A DNA stretch of 64,000 nt from CALBPI01 sp039821605. GTDB taxonomy: Bacteria > Pseudomonadota > Gammaproteobacteria > Steroidobacterales > Woeseiaceae. The stretch spans positions 806,001 through 870,000 of the forward strand of contig JBCBNV010000001.1 in the NCBI GenBank assembly GCA_039821605.1. The letters are read 5' to 3'. The position numbers and the translations under genes are program-made. Under the pieces are notes generated by a model. The model saw only the letters and a list, made by a program, of their open reading frames with translations, did no database searches and was not told the origin of the DNA. Below, one piece after another: positions 1-8,562 of this stretch; position 1 is the stretch's first letter, and every line of letters begins with the position of its first letter.

Positions 1-863
1 TAGTGCCGTCCGACGGCCGGGTCCGGAAACAGGATGCACCCGCAGCCGTAGGGTTGCAGCCCGTGTTTGTGCGGGTCGATGGCGACGCTGTCGGCCCGCG
101 CGATGGCGTCGTAGGCGCGGCGCGCGTCGTCGCCCAGCGTTGACGCGAGCGTGAAGTAGCCCCCGTAGGCGGCGTCGACGTGCACACGTATGCCGCGTGG
201 GTGACAGAGCTTGAGGATTGCATCGACGCGGTCGACTGAGCCCGCACTGGTAGTGCCCGCTGTGGCCACCACGGTGCCGATGTCGGTTGTGCTGTCGAGT
301 AGCGATTCGAGTGCATCGAGCGACATGCGGCCCGCGTGGTCGGTCGGGCAGGGCGTAAACGGGACGCCCAGGACCGCCGACAGTCGACTGTGTGTGTAGT
401 GCGATTCGGCCGAGGCGACGACGCGGCGCCCGCCCGTTTCTTCGCGCGCGACCCAGAGCGCTTCGAGATTGGCCACGGTGCCGCCCGAGGTCAGGTGCCC
501 CAGGTGCACGTCGAAGCCGAACATCCTGGCAATTTCCGCGACGGCTTCTTTCTCCATTGCGGAGCTCGCGCGCCCGCCGTCGAGTGCGTGGTTATTGGGA
601 TTCACATACTGCGCGAGCTGATAGGCGAGCCGCGCGACAGGGTGCGGCGGCTTGAGCATCTGACCCGCGTAGAGCGGGTGCGCGTAGGGGTAGTTGTCCT
701 GCAGCCGTTCCGCGGCCGCGAGCAACGCGTCGCGTGCGGCATCGTCGATCTCGGGTCGTGTCGCCGCGGGCAGCGACAGGCCGTCTCCGAGGCGGTCGAC
801 GGCCGCATCGAGCGCGGCGATGGCGCCCGGCTCCTGAAGCGCGAAGCGGTTGTCGGCAGTCAT
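1..863 (-). CDS. Group II PLP-dependent decarboxylase, 3' end cut off by window
   Basis: This is the N-terminal 287 codons of a fold-type I pyridoxal-phosphate enzyme; the rest lies beyond base 1. Visible motifs are HLTSGGTVANLEALW (about residues 123-137), HVDAAYGG (about 220) and DPHKHGLQPYGCG, whose Lys266 should form the Schiff base with PLP. The DPHK signature fits the glutamate/tyrosine/aspartate decarboxylase family, so an amino-acid decarboxylase is expected; the substrate cannot be read. The ATG at 863 lies 10 bases after the pirin stop codon, so the two genes probably share a transcript. A second member of this broad family lies at 25558-26997, but the two differ in the active-site motif and are not a recent duplication. 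Confidence 0.85.
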   Translation of the reverse strand, partial: MTADNRFALQEPGAIAALDAAVDRLGDGLSLPAATRPEIDDAARDALLAAAERLQDNYPYAHPLYAGQMLKPPHPVARLAYQLAQYVNPNNHALDGGRASSAMEKEAVAEIARMFGFDVHLGHLTSGGTVANLEALWVAREETGGRRVVASAESHYTHSRLSAVLGVPFTPCPTDHAGRMSLDALESLLDSTTDIGTVVATAGTTSAGSVDRVDAILKLCHPRGIRVHVDAAYGGYFTLASTLGDDARRAYDAIARADSVAIDPHKHGLQPYGCGCILFPDPAVGRH

Positions 864-873
864 CGCGCGGTCG

Positions 874-1746
874 TCATTCCGGAAGGGGAATGAACTCGTC
901 GTCGCCCGGCACACGATCGAAGCGCATCTCGGCCCAGTCCTGCTTCGCCGACTCGATGCGGTCGAGCCGGCTCGACACAAAGTTCCACCAGATGTGGCGG
1001 GTCTCGGGCATCGGGTCGCCGCCGAGCAACATGACACGCGAGTCCGCAGCAACGGTGATTGTCACGGGTGCGCCCGCGGCAAAGACGATCATCTCACCTT
1101 CGCCAACAGTCTGGCCGTCCACGTCGATGGTGCCCATCGCGACGTAGGCTGCGCGGTCATCGAAGCGATCCTCGAGAGTGACGCTGCCCGCACCTTCGGC
1201 ATGGCAGTCGGCGTAGAACATCGGCCAGAGGGTGGCCACAGGTGCCGTGTGCCCGGCCATCTCGCCCGCGATGAGGCGAAACGACAGTGCGCCGTCCTGC
1301 CAGGCCGGCAGGCTGTCGGCGGGGTGATGCACGAATGAGGGTTCGACTTCCTCGTGCTCGACGGGCAGCGCGAGCCACGACTGGATGCCGTGAATGCGCG
1401 ATTCGGCGGCGCGCGAGGCGTCGTCGCTGCGTTCGCTGTGCGTGATGCCGCGGCCCGCCGTCATCCAGTTCACGGCACCCGGCTCAATGCTCTGTTCGGC
1501 GCCCACGCTGTCACGGTGAAACAGGCTGCCCTCGAACAGGTAGGTGACCGTCGCCAGATTGATGTGGGGATGGGGCCGCACATCGATGCCCTTGCCCGGC
1601 GGAAATACGGCGGGGCCCATGTGGTCGAAGAAAATGAACGGTCCCACCATCTGGCGCCTGCCATGGGGCAGCACCCGGCGTACCGTGAAGTCGCCTAAGT
1701 TACGTTCACGTGGGCGGATTACGGTCTCGATGCTATGATTTTCCAC
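874..1746 (-). CDS. Pirin family protein
   Basis: This is a bicupin pirin homologue of 290 residues, the usual length for the family. The N-terminal cupin carries the metal ligands of pirins: His59 and His61 in RPHPHINLATVTYLFEG, then His103 and Glu105 in TAGRGITHSE. The C-terminal cupin is more divergent, as is normal. Family members are cytoplasmic iron proteins; some bacterial pirins show quercetinase activity and others act as redox-sensing partners of enzymes, so the role here is open. The gene sits directly upstream of the PLP decarboxylase on the same strand (10-base gap) and is divergent from the hydroxylase at 1859. Confidence 0.93.
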   Translation of the reverse strand: MENHSIETVIRPRERNLGDFTVRRVLPHGRRQMVGPFIFFDHMGPAVFPPGKGIDVRPHPHINLATVTYLFEGSLFHRDSVGAEQSIEPGAVNWMTAGRGITHSERSDDASRAAESRIHGIQSWLALPVEHEEVEPSFVHHPADSLPAWQDGALSFRLIAGEMAGHTAPVATLWPMFYADCHAEGAGSVTLEDRFDDRAAYVAMGTIDVDGQTVGEGEMIVFAAGAPVTITVAADSRVMLLGGDPMPETRHIWWNFVSSRLDRIESAKQDWAEMRFDRVPGDDEFIPLPE

Positions 1747-1858
1747 AGGTCAGCCGCTATATCGGGGGCCTCATTGTTTCACACGCACAGCGCTTCGTGC
1801 ACGCAGACGGGCGCCCGCTTCGCAAAGACTCGGAGTCCGCCGGACGACCCATCCCCCC

Positions 1859-3172
1859 ATGATCGATTTGCTCAGTCTCGCCGTTCCGTTTTTTCTCGCT
1901 GCAATTGCCGTCGAGTGGGTCCTGGACCGGCGTCGTAACGTGGGTTGGATGCCTTGGCAGGACGCACTGGGCAGCTTGAGCGCCGGTGCGCTCAGTACCA
2001 CCACGGGCCTGTTCACCAAACTCATCGGCATTGCGGTGTACGCCTGGGTGCTTGAACACTTCGCGCTCTGGCGTATGCCCGCGGAATGGTTCGACGCGTC
2101 TGTGTCGGGCGTGGTCGCCTGGCTCGGTGTGCTGCTGACCTGGGACTTCTTCTACTACTGGAAGCATCGTCTCGGGCACGAGGTGGCGCTGCTTTGGGCG
2201 GCGCACAGCGTTCACCACCAGAGCGAGGAGTACAACCTCACCACGGCGCTGCGTCAGACCAGTACGGATTTCATTATCGGCTGGATCGTGTACGTGCCCA
2301 TGTTCCTGCTCGGCGTACCCTTGCATGTGTTCGCAACCGTTGCCGCGCTCGATCTGATCTACCAGTTCTGGGTGCACACAAGGCATATCGACAAGCTGGG
2401 ATGGGCCGACCGCGTATTCGTGACGCCTTCGAACCACCGTGTGCACCACGCCCAGAACACGCCCTACCTCGACAAGAACTATGGCGGCATCCTCATTATC
2501 TGGGACCGGCTGTTCGGGACGTATGCGGAGGAGCGCGATGACGAGCCCGTCGTGTTCGGCGTGCGCCGCCCGCTGTCGAGCTTCAATGCATTCGAGGCGA
2601 ACTGGAGTGTTTACCGCGACCTCATCGCCGACAGTCGGCACGCATCGAGTTGGCGTGACCGACTGGCACTCTGGTTGCGGCACCCGGGCTGGCGTCCCAG
2701 CGACGTGGCCGAGCGCTACCCGCGGCCCTACGCGCCGCTCGAGGACTTCGAGAAGCACAGCGCGCTGGTGTCGCGCTCGAGTCGTCGTTACCTGCTGGCG
2801 CAATTTACGGTGGCGATCCTCATGACACTCGTGATCGGCGTCGCCGCGCCGGGTGCGGGCTGGCAAGGTATGCTTGCGGCCTGCGTTGTGCTCTGGCTGC
2901 TCCTGGCCAGTGTGGGTATCGCCAGCGACTCGCGCCCGGGTGCTGTTGCATTCGAGCTTATCCGCCTGGCGGCGACCGTGCCGCTGGCCGCTTTTGCGGC
3001 CGCCGAGATCGCGCCGCCGTCTCGAGATACCGTCGTGATTGCCGCGATCGTGTACGCGTTGCTCAGCGCCGCATGGGTCGTGCGCGGGAATGCACTGGCG
3101 CCCGGTCAGGCGGCGTCGGCCGAGCTGGCCGTATCCCCGGGCAGCCAGCGCGAGAGCATGTCGCGCAGCTGA
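1859..3172 (+). CDS. Sterol desaturase / fatty acid hydroxylase family membrane protein
   Basis: This is a 437-residue integral membrane di-iron oxygenase of the fatty-acid hydroxylase superfamily. The histidine clusters that bind the two irons are clear: His103 and His107 in KHRLGHE, His116, His119 and His120 in HSVHHQ, His173 in WVHTRH, and His193, His196 and His197 in NHRVHH. Hydrophobic stretches flank the clusters at about residues 8-22, 50-68, 84-100 and 137-165. After the catalytic part, a further 150 residues contain at least three predicted membrane helices not needed for catalysis. Lipid hydroxylation or desaturation is the likely activity; the substrate is unknown. No strong ribosome binding site precedes the ATG. 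Confidence 0.88.
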   Translation: MIDLLSLAVPFFLAAIAVEWVLDRRRNVGWMPWQDALGSLSAGALSTTTGLFTKLIGIAVYAWVLEHFALWRMPAEWFDASVSGVVAWLGVLLTWDFFYYWKHRLGHEVALLWAAHSVHHQSEEYNLTTALRQTSTDFIIGWIVYVPMFLLGVPLHVFATVAALDLIYQFWVHTRHIDKLGWADRVFVTPSNHRVHHAQNTPYLDKNYGGILIIWDRLFGTYAEERDDEPVVFGVRRPLSSFNAFEANWSVYRDLIADSRHASSWRDRLALWLRHPGWRPSDVAERYPRPYAPLEDFEKHSALVSRSSRRYLLAQFTVAILMTLVIGVAAPGAGWQGMLAACVVLWLLLASVGIASDSRPGAVAFELIRLAATVPLAAFAAAEIAPPSRDTVVIAAIVYALLSAAWVVRGNALAPGQAASAELAVSPGSQRESMSRS

Positions 3173-3298
3173 GGCGGCGTGAAGGATATGCTCAGGCTGT
3201 CGTCCATGATGTGGACGACACTGGACCTACCCGCCACCGCTGATGTCAGAGCGACCTAGCGGGTGAGCTGAGTCAAGATCTGGCCCGGAGGACACAAC

Positions 3299-4096
3299 AT
3301 GCGGCTTGTGCAGCTCTTTGTGCACCCTGTCAAAAGCATGCGCGGCAACGCCATAGCCCAATGGTCTGTGGAGGCGCAGGGCATGACGGATGATCGTCGC
3401 TGGATGGTCGTCGATGCGCGCAACCGTTTCGTCACGGGCCGGCAGGTCCCGGCGATCTCGCGCTGCCTTGCGCTCGTCACCGACAATGGACTGCGGCTCG
3501 AGCACGACGGCAGCGTCTTCGATGTCGACACGCCAGCGACCGATCATTCTGTGGATGTGGTCGTCTGGAGCGATACGGTGCGGGCGCACGACGCGGGCGA
3601 CGGCGTCGCCGACTGGCTCAGCGCGCAATTCGGTCGTGCGCTGCGCCTGGTCTGGCAGGCGGACCCGCGGTCACGCCCGCTGGCCGAGTCGCGCCGTGCG
3701 ACGCCGGACGATGTGGTGAGCTTTGCCGACGGCTACCCGTTGCTGGCCATGACTACGGCGTCACTGGAAGAACTCAACGGGCGGCTCGAGGTGCCCGTGA
3801 CGGCACGGAACTTCCGGCCCAATCTCGTGATTGAAACGCAGACGGCGTTCGAGGAGGACGACTGGCACACCATCGACGTGGGCGGCGTGCCGTTTCGGGT
3901 CATCTCGCCCTGTTCGCGCTGTGTGTTTACGACCGTGGACCCGGCCACGGGGGCTAAGCGCGCGGACCGTGAACCGCTGGCGACCTTGTCGGGCTACCGG
4001 CGCGATGCCGACACCGGCAAGATCCTGTTCGGCGTCAATCTCATACCGCTCGAAACCGGCCGCATCGGCGTGGGCTGTGCCGTCAGCCTGAAGTAG
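3299..4096 (+). CDS. MOSC domain protein, YcbX/mARC-like molybdenum enzyme
   Basis: This protein of 265 residues has the MOSC N-terminal beta-barrel (about residues 1-115) followed by the MOSC domain. The SPCSRCVFTTVDPATG segment matches the mARC and YcbX signature; Cys208 corresponds to the cysteine that coordinates molybdenum in mARC, with Cys205 close by. Such enzymes reduce N-hydroxylated compounds using electrons from a separate or fused ferredoxin. There is no C-terminal 2Fe-2S domain here, unlike E. coli YcbX, so an external donor is needed. A GAGGA-type ribosome binding site lies before the ATG. The 3' end overlaps the convergent SDR gene by 14 bases. Confidence 0.9.
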   Translation: MRLVQLFVHPVKSMRGNAIAQWSVEAQGMTDDRRWMVVDARNRFVTGRQVPAISRCLALVTDNGLRLEHDGSVFDVDTPATDHSVDVVVWSDTVRAHDAGDGVADWLSAQFGRALRLVWQADPRSRPLAESRRATPDDVVSFADGYPLLAMTTASLEELNGRLEVPVTARNFRPNLVIETQTAFEEDDWHTIDVGGVPFRVISPCSRCVFTTVDPATGAKRADREPLATLSGYRRDADTGKILFGVNLIPLETGRIGVGCAVSLK

Positions 4097-5027
4097 CGTC
4101 GTTCGCCGCGAGCTGCTGCTCGAGAAATTCAACCAGCGCATCGGTGGGTTGCGAGCGCTCGCGCGTGAAGCCGTAGGCGTGGGTCTTGCGCGGCTTGCGG
4201 TCGAACCAGATGCTCGCGCCGTCGTCCTCGGGTCGCTGCCGTGCCAGCCAGACGATCGTATCGGCGCCTTGCTCCGCATTGCGCAACACCGGTGAGAGCA
4301 GCCGCCGAAACGTGGGCAACGATCGTTTCACGCCCGCCGTGTCGACCCAGCCTGGATGCATCACGTAAAAACTGCGCCCGGGGTGGGCGGCCTGCCAATG
4401 CGCGTTGAGCGTGACCTGGGCGCGCTTTTGCACCGCATAGGCTGTTTGACCATCGTGTGCGTCGGCATCGTCGGTGGCCAGCGCGGCGATCACGAGCGGC
4501 GCCATGTACATACCGCCGGACGCAACCGTGATGATGATCGCGTCATCGGCCAGCAGGCCGCGTGCGATGGCGCGTTCCGTGAGTCGGAACTGATTCAGCA
4601 GGTTCACGGCGAACTGTTTGTCGAGGCCAGCGCTGTTGCGCGCGTGCTCATGCAGCATGACACCGACGTTGTTGACGAGAACGTCGATGGTTTCACCGGC
4701 GGCGTCGAGCCGGTCGAGCAGGGCGTCGATGTCGGCCGGCTCGGCGAGGTCGACGACTTCTGTCGTTACGGACTGAGGCAGCGATGCGTTGAGGCCGGCG
4801 AGTTTCTCGGCGTCGCGCGCGACCGCCGTGACCTTGGCGCCAGCCGCCTGGCAGCCGGCCACGGTGGCGGCTCCAATCCCCCCGCTCGCACCCGTGACGA
4901 GCACGCGCTTGCCGTCGAGGCGGTCACCGTCGGTGCGCCAGAACAGGCGGCGTACAAGGTAGCCGATGGCCGTGAAGCTCAGGCCGAAGCGGCCGTAGAA
5001 CAGAATGATGCCGAGCAGCAGTCGCAT
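4083..5027 (-). CDS. SDR family oxidoreductase (DHRS-like)
   Basis: This classical short-chain dehydrogenase/reductase has 314 residues. A hydrophobic N-terminal stretch (about residues 1-28) may be a membrane anchor. The Rossmann glycine motif TGASGGIG is at 45-52, NNVG at about 119-122, and the catalytic triad is Ser170, Tyr197 and Lys201 (YAVQK). The order of motifs and the C-terminal tail with WFDRKPRKTHAYG resemble the DHRS12 group of lipid or retinol-type dehydrogenases. The substrate is unknown. It is followed on the other strand by the MOSC gene, with the two 3' ends overlapping, and lies 65 bases downstream of the patatin gene on the same strand. Confidence 0.9.
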   Translation of the reverse strand: MRLLLGIILFYGRFGLSFTAIGYLVRRLFWRTDGDRLDGKRVLVTGASGGIGAATVAGCQAAGAKVTAVARDAEKLAGLNASLPQSVTTEVVDLAEPADIDALLDRLDAAGETIDVLVNNVGVMLHEHARNSAGLDKQFAVNLLNQFRLTERAIARGLLADDAIIITVASGGMYMAPLVIAALATDDADAHDGQTAYAVQKRAQVTLNAHWQAAHPGRSFYVMHPGWVDTAGVKRSLPTFRRLLSPVLRNAEQGADTIVWLARQRPEDDGASIWFDRKPRKTHAYGFTRERSQPTDALVEFLEQQLAANDATSG

Positions 5028-5092
5028 GTCAGGGTCCTGTCAGTGCTGGCGAGCGTCGCCGCGCACGAATTCGTCGGCGGTCGCATTCGGAT

Positions 5093-6067
5093 TCATGCGC
5101 TGTCCGAGGAAGCGCTGTAGGCGGTCTGGTGCACGCCCGACCGGCGGTAGTCACGAACGGCACGCTCTGCACGTTCGTAGCCGATATCGATCATCTCGGC
5201 GGCGCGGTCGAACTCCCAGAACTGGCACACATCACGGGGGATCGAAATCACCATGTCGGGTCGATACGCCGCCAGTTTCAGACGCGCGATGGCGTTTTGC
5301 ATGATTTCGATGGTCTGCGTGCTCATTTGCAGAAACCCGGGTACGTCTTCCTTGCTCGCGGTCGCCTCGCGATTGGGTGTGAGCTTGTCGACGAACTCGG
5401 CGATGGCATTCGCGTAGCCGCTCTTGCGACCCGCGTCCGATGCTTGCTCCGGCTCAGGTTCTGGCGTCGGTTCGACGTCCCGGGCCAGGCCCTCGCGCGG
5501 ACCATTGAGGTCCACGGCCACGATCAGAGCGCCGCCATGGTTGAGCGTGGGCGCGATGGGAATCGGATTGACAAGCCCACCGTCGGCGAGCAGCCGTCCG
5601 TTGATACGCAGTGGCGAGATCAGGGTCGGAATAGCCGTCGACGCCCGGATCGCATTGAACAGCGAGCCGCGAGACAACCAGACCTCGCTCTGATCGAGCA
5701 TGTCGGTGGCGACGGCCGTGAAGCCGACGGCGAGTTGCTCAATGTTGGCGTCGCCGACGAGTTCGCAGATCGCATCGATGACCTTGTCGCCCTTGATGAT
5801 CGCGCCGCGGCGGAACGAGAAGTCGAGCAGTCGCAACATGTCGCGGCGCGTGAGCTCGCGGGCCCAGGGCTCGTAGGTATCGAGCCGGCCTGCGGCAAAG
5901 ATACCGCCCACGAGGGCGCCCACCGATGTGCCCGCGATGTAACCGACGTCGAAGCCGTGTGCTTCCAGGCAACGGATGACACCGATGTGGGCCAGGCCGC
6001 GGGCGCCGCCGCTGCCGAGCGCCAGTGAAATCCGCGGCTTCCCGATGTGGTCGTCGCTGTGCGTCAT
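5093..6067 (-). CDS. Patatin-like phospholipase, RssA-like
   Basis: This is a 324-residue patatin-domain protein without a signal peptide. It has the oxyanion loop GSGGARGLAHIG (18-29), the nucleophile elbow GTSVG with Ser48, and the second dyad residue Asp162 in ADGGLVNPIP. These are all the residues needed for acyl hydrolase activity. The size and motif spacing match the RssA/YchK-type cytoplasmic bacterial patatins rather than the secreted ExoU type. The C-terminal part contains a Glu/Pro-rich linker at about residues 200-215. The gene starts close to the sigma-54 regulatory region of the exporter operon, with which it is divergent. Confidence 0.9.
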   Translation of the reverse strand: MTHSDDHIGKPRISLALGSGGARGLAHIGVIRCLEAHGFDVGYIAGTSVGALVGGIFAAGRLDTYEPWARELTRRDMLRLLDFSFRRGAIIKGDKVIDAICELVGDANIEQLAVGFTAVATDMLDQSEVWLSRGSLFNAIRASTAIPTLISPLRINGRLLADGGLVNPIPIAPTLNHGGALIVAVDLNGPREGLARDVEPTPEPEPEQASDAGRKSGYANAIAEFVDKLTPNREATASKEDVPGFLQMSTQTIEIMQNAIARLKLAAYRPDMVISIPRDVCQFWEFDRAAEMIDIGYERAERAVRDYRRSGVHQTAYSASSDSA

Positions 6068-6098
6068 GGGGCGCGCAGTGTACCGCGCGGCCGGGGGA

Positions 6099-6156
6099 GT
6101 GTCCGCAAAAGTGTCCGCCCGTGTTTCATGCGGACGGTCGGGGTTGTGCCGGACAC
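6099..6156 (+). promoter_or_regulatory. Cluster of TGTCCG/CGGACA elements, probable activator binding sites
   Basis: Four related elements lie 56-113 bases upstream of the -24 box: GTGTCCGC at 6099-6106 and again at 6111-6118 (12-base period), then the inverted forms GCGGAC at 6130-6135 and CCGGACAC at 6149-6156. Their arrangement and distance are what upstream activating sites of a sigma-54 activator look like. The obvious candidate protein is the activator encoded at 11121-12461 in the same operon. The assignment is inference from position and symmetry. Confidence 0.6.
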
Positions 6157-6211
6157 ATTCGTTACACGAGAAACATCTACGTTATTAGCCACTTACGCAT
6201 TTTCTCGAACT

Positions 6212-6227
6212 TGGCACGGGGGTTGCA
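6212..6227 (+). promoter_or_regulatory. Sigma-54 (-24/-12) promoter of the exporter operon
   Basis: The sequence TGGCACG-N4-TTGCA matches the RpoN consensus at every conserved position, including the invariant GG and GC at the correct spacing. Transcription would begin near 6237. This rules out the ATG at 6228 as a translation start and supports the ATG at 6258. Confidence 0.85.
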
Positions 6228-6257
6228 ATGTTCTCATCGGGCAAGCGGAGTACCGAA

Positions 6258-6473
6258 ATGTACAGCAAGCAACAGATCAGACTCTTCACGTGGATAGCAG
6301 GCGTCATTTTCGTCGGCTTCGACCTCGCCGTGGTGGCCTGGAGCATGGATCGCGCCGAGCCCTCGGCATGTACCGTGACGCCGCCCGTTTCGAGCATCGA
6401 GCTGCAGGCGCCCGCGGCCGCGCTCTTCGCCCCGGCGCTTCTCGTGCTTGCAGACAACACGGAGCGCGGCTGA
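6258..6473 (+). CDS. Small single-pass membrane protein at head of exporter operon
   Basis: This is an uncharacterised 71-residue protein. It has one hydrophobic segment (about residues 8-26, starting LFTWIAGVIF) and a short tail rich in Ala, Pro and Leu; I recognise no family. The start at 6258 is preferred over the in-frame ATG at 6228 because the predicted sigma-54 transcript begins near 6237 and a GGAG lies 7 bases before 6258. It is the first gene of the operon and ends one base before the ATG of the adaptor gene. A regulator, assembly factor or substrate of the exporter are all possible; none is shown by the sequence. Confidence 0.6.
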   Translation: MYSKQQIRLFTWIAGVIFVGFDLAVVAWSMDRAEPSACTVTPPVSSIELQAPAAALFAPALLVLADNTERG

Positions 6474-6474
6474 G

Positions 6475-7782
6475 ATGGCACTTCAGCCCGTGAACGATAA
6501 CGCCGAACCCGCTGCCGGTATTCGTGGCACGGAAGCACAGGATCGCGTCGTGGCCGGGCCGCGTCGACGCTGGCCGGTCTGGGTCGCCGTTGCCATAGCC
6601 CTCGTCGCGGTCGTCGTGGTGCTGACCAATATGGCCAGCACCTGGGCCCGCGCCGACGTCACCGTGGCGCGGGAGCGACTGCGTGTCGCCGAGGTCTCGC
6701 AGGGCCGGTTTGTTCGCGACGTGGCCATCCAGGGTGAAATCGTAGCGGCCGTGAAGCCGACGCTGTTCGCGCCGTCGGCCGGCAAGGTCACGTTGCGCGT
6801 GGCGCCAGGCGATGTCGTTGGCGCGGGCGACGTGATTGCCGACATCGACAGCCCGACGCTGACCAATTCGCTGGACCAGGCGCGTGCGCTGCTGCAGTCG
6901 CAACAGATCGCGCTCGAACGTGAGGTCATTACGGGACGCCAGACGGACCTGCAGAACCAGCAGGCCGTCGACTTGGCCGAGGTTGCCATCAAGGCGGCTG
7001 AGCGCGAGCTGCGACGCGCCGAACAGAGCTGGGAGTACCAGGTCATTTCGCGGCAGGACTACGAGAAGGCCGTCGACGACCTGGCGCGTGCCCGACTCGA
7101 GTACACGCACAAGCAGGCCGATGCCCAGCTGTTTCGTGAGCGCCAGGACTTCGAAGAACGCGCGCAGGCACTCGAGATGCAGCAACAGGCGTTGCGGGTC
7201 ACCGAGCTCGAGCGGCAGGTCGGCGCGCTGAGCGTGCGCTCACCTGTCGCAGGCGTTGTTGGCAGCCTGCTCGTCGAGGACCGCAGCGCCGTCGCTGCGG
7301 ACGTGCCGCTCGTGAGTGTTGTCGATCTCACGCGACTCGAACTGGAGGTGCCGCTCGTGCAGGGCTACGCCGACGATATCGCCGTCGGCATGCCCGCGAC
7401 GGTCAACTACCAGGGTGGGACATTCGCGGCGCGCGTGTCGTCGATCTCACCTGAGGTCACCAACAACACCGTGGCCACGCGGATTGCGTTTGTCGATGCG
7501 CAGCCCCAGGGGCTTCGCCAGAATCAGCGGTTAACGGGACGGATAGAAATCGAAACCGTGGAAGACGCGCTCATGATTCCGCGCGGTCCCTATTTCAACA
7601 GCGACGGCGGTCGCGCCGTATACCGCGTCGACGGCGACTTCGCCATCCGCACGCCGGTGACCGTAGGCGCCACGAGCACCTCTGTCATCCAGGTGCTGTC
7701 GGGCGTCGACGTCGGCGACCGCATCGTCGTATCCAACACGCAGGCGTTCGAAGGGGCGCCTGAAGTCCTCATCACAGACTGA
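6475..7782 (+). CDS. HlyD/MacA-like periplasmic adaptor of ABC exporter
   Basis: This is a 435-residue membrane fusion protein. A single membrane helix (about 34-53) anchors it in the inner membrane. Then follow the first lipoyl half (about 87-125), a long alpha-helical hairpin (about 130-250, rich in Gln, Glu, Arg and Leu), the second lipoyl half (about 250-285) and a beta-barrel region. It should link the ABC permeases to an outer-membrane channel, which is not encoded in the window. The ATG at 6475 is chosen over a TTG at 6448 because it immediately follows the upstream stop and has a GGAG 10 bases ahead. It is the second gene of the sigma-54 operon. Confidence 0.88.
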   Translation: MALQPVNDNAEPAAGIRGTEAQDRVVAGPRRRWPVWVAVAIALVAVVVVLTNMASTWARADVTVARERLRVAEVSQGRFVRDVAIQGEIVAAVKPTLFAPSAGKVTLRVAPGDVVGAGDVIADIDSPTLTNSLDQARALLQSQQIALEREVITGRQTDLQNQQAVDLAEVAIKAAERELRRAEQSWEYQVISRQDYEKAVDDLARARLEYTHKQADAQLFRERQDFEERAQALEMQQQALRVTELERQVGALSVRSPVAGVVGSLLVEDRSAVAADVPLVSVVDLTRLELEVPLVQGYADDIAVGMPATVNYQGGTFAARVSSISPEVTNNTVATRIAFVDAQPQGLRQNQRLTGRIEIETVEDALMIPRGPYFNSDGGRAVYRVDGDFAIRTPVTVGATSTSVIQVLSGVDVGDRIVVSNTQAFEGAPEVLITD

Positions 7783-7822
7783 ACCAAGAACCGAGAACTT
7801 AAAGCGCGAGGAGTAGCACACC

Positions 7823-8548
7823 ATGCTTGACATGCAGGACATCACAAAAGTTTATGCGGCCGGTCTCATCGAGACGCACGCGCTGCGCAGCCTGAACCTC
7901 GAGGTCAAGTCCGGCGAGTTTGTCGCCGTGACGGGTCCGTCGGGCTCGGGCAAGACCACGTTCCTGAATATTGCAGGGTTGCTCGAATCGCCTTCGGGCG
8001 GTCGCTATTTGCTCGACGGCCAGGACGTGTCTGGCTTTGGGGACAACGCGCGCTCAAAGATTCGCAATGAAAAGATCGGCTTCATCTTTCAGGCCTTCAA
8101 TCTGATTCCGGATCTCAACATCGCCGACAACGTGGACGTACCGCTGCGCTACCGCGGTTTCACGGGCAGCGAGCGCAAGCGCCGCATCGACGAGGCGCTC
8201 GAGCTTGTCGGATTGAGTTCGCGTCGCAGTCACCTGCCCGCGCAGCTTTCGGGTGGCCAGCAACAGCGTGTCGCCATTGCACGGGCACTGGCCGGCGATC
8301 CGGCACTGCTGCTTGCCGACGAGCCTACGGGTAACCTCGACTCGCTCATGGCGCGCCAGGTCATGGATCTGCTTGAAGAAATCAACGTGCGCGGTACGAC
8401 GATCATCATGGTGACGCACGACCCCGAGCTCGCGCGTCGTGCGGGTCGCAACGTGCATCTGCTTGACGGCCAGGTGTCGGACTTCCAGCCGCTCGAGCCA
8501 CCGCCCGCCGAAGCTGATGATGACGACGGCGTGCGCTCCGTCGCCTGA
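7823..8548 (+). CDS. ABC transporter ATP-binding protein, MacB/LolD type
   Basis: This is a 241-residue nucleotide-binding subunit of the MacB/LolD/FtsE group. Walker A is GPSGSGKT (38-45), the Q-loop is Gln90, the signature is LSGGQ (142-146), Walker B is LLLADE (162-167) and the switch His is His199. The C-terminus ends in an acidic tail, EADDDDGV. With the two FtsX-type permeases immediately downstream and the adaptor upstream it forms a MacAB-like tripartite pump in which ATPase and permeases are separate polypeptides. Such pumps typically export macrolides, peptides, lipoprotein-like or siderophore-like cargo; the cargo here is unknown. GAGGAG precedes the ATG. Confidence 0.93.
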   Translation: MLDMQDITKVYAAGLIETHALRSLNLEVKSGEFVAVTGPSGSGKTTFLNIAGLLESPSGGRYLLDGQDVSGFGDNARSKIRNEKIGFIFQAFNLIPDLNIADNVDVPLRYRGFTGSERKRRIDEALELVGLSSRRSHLPAQLSGGQQQRVAIARALAGDPALLLADEPTGNLDSLMARQVMDLLEEINVRGTTIIMVTHDPELARRAGRNVHLLDGQVSDFQPLEPPPAEADDDDGVRSVA

Positions 8549-8562
8549 TCGGGGAAAGACTA

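Noticed and set aside
6228..6257. ATG at 6228 as start of the first exporter-operon gene
   Set aside because: It overlaps the -12 element of the sigma-54 promoter and lies upstream of the expected transcription start near 6237. The ATG at 6258 has its own GGAG.
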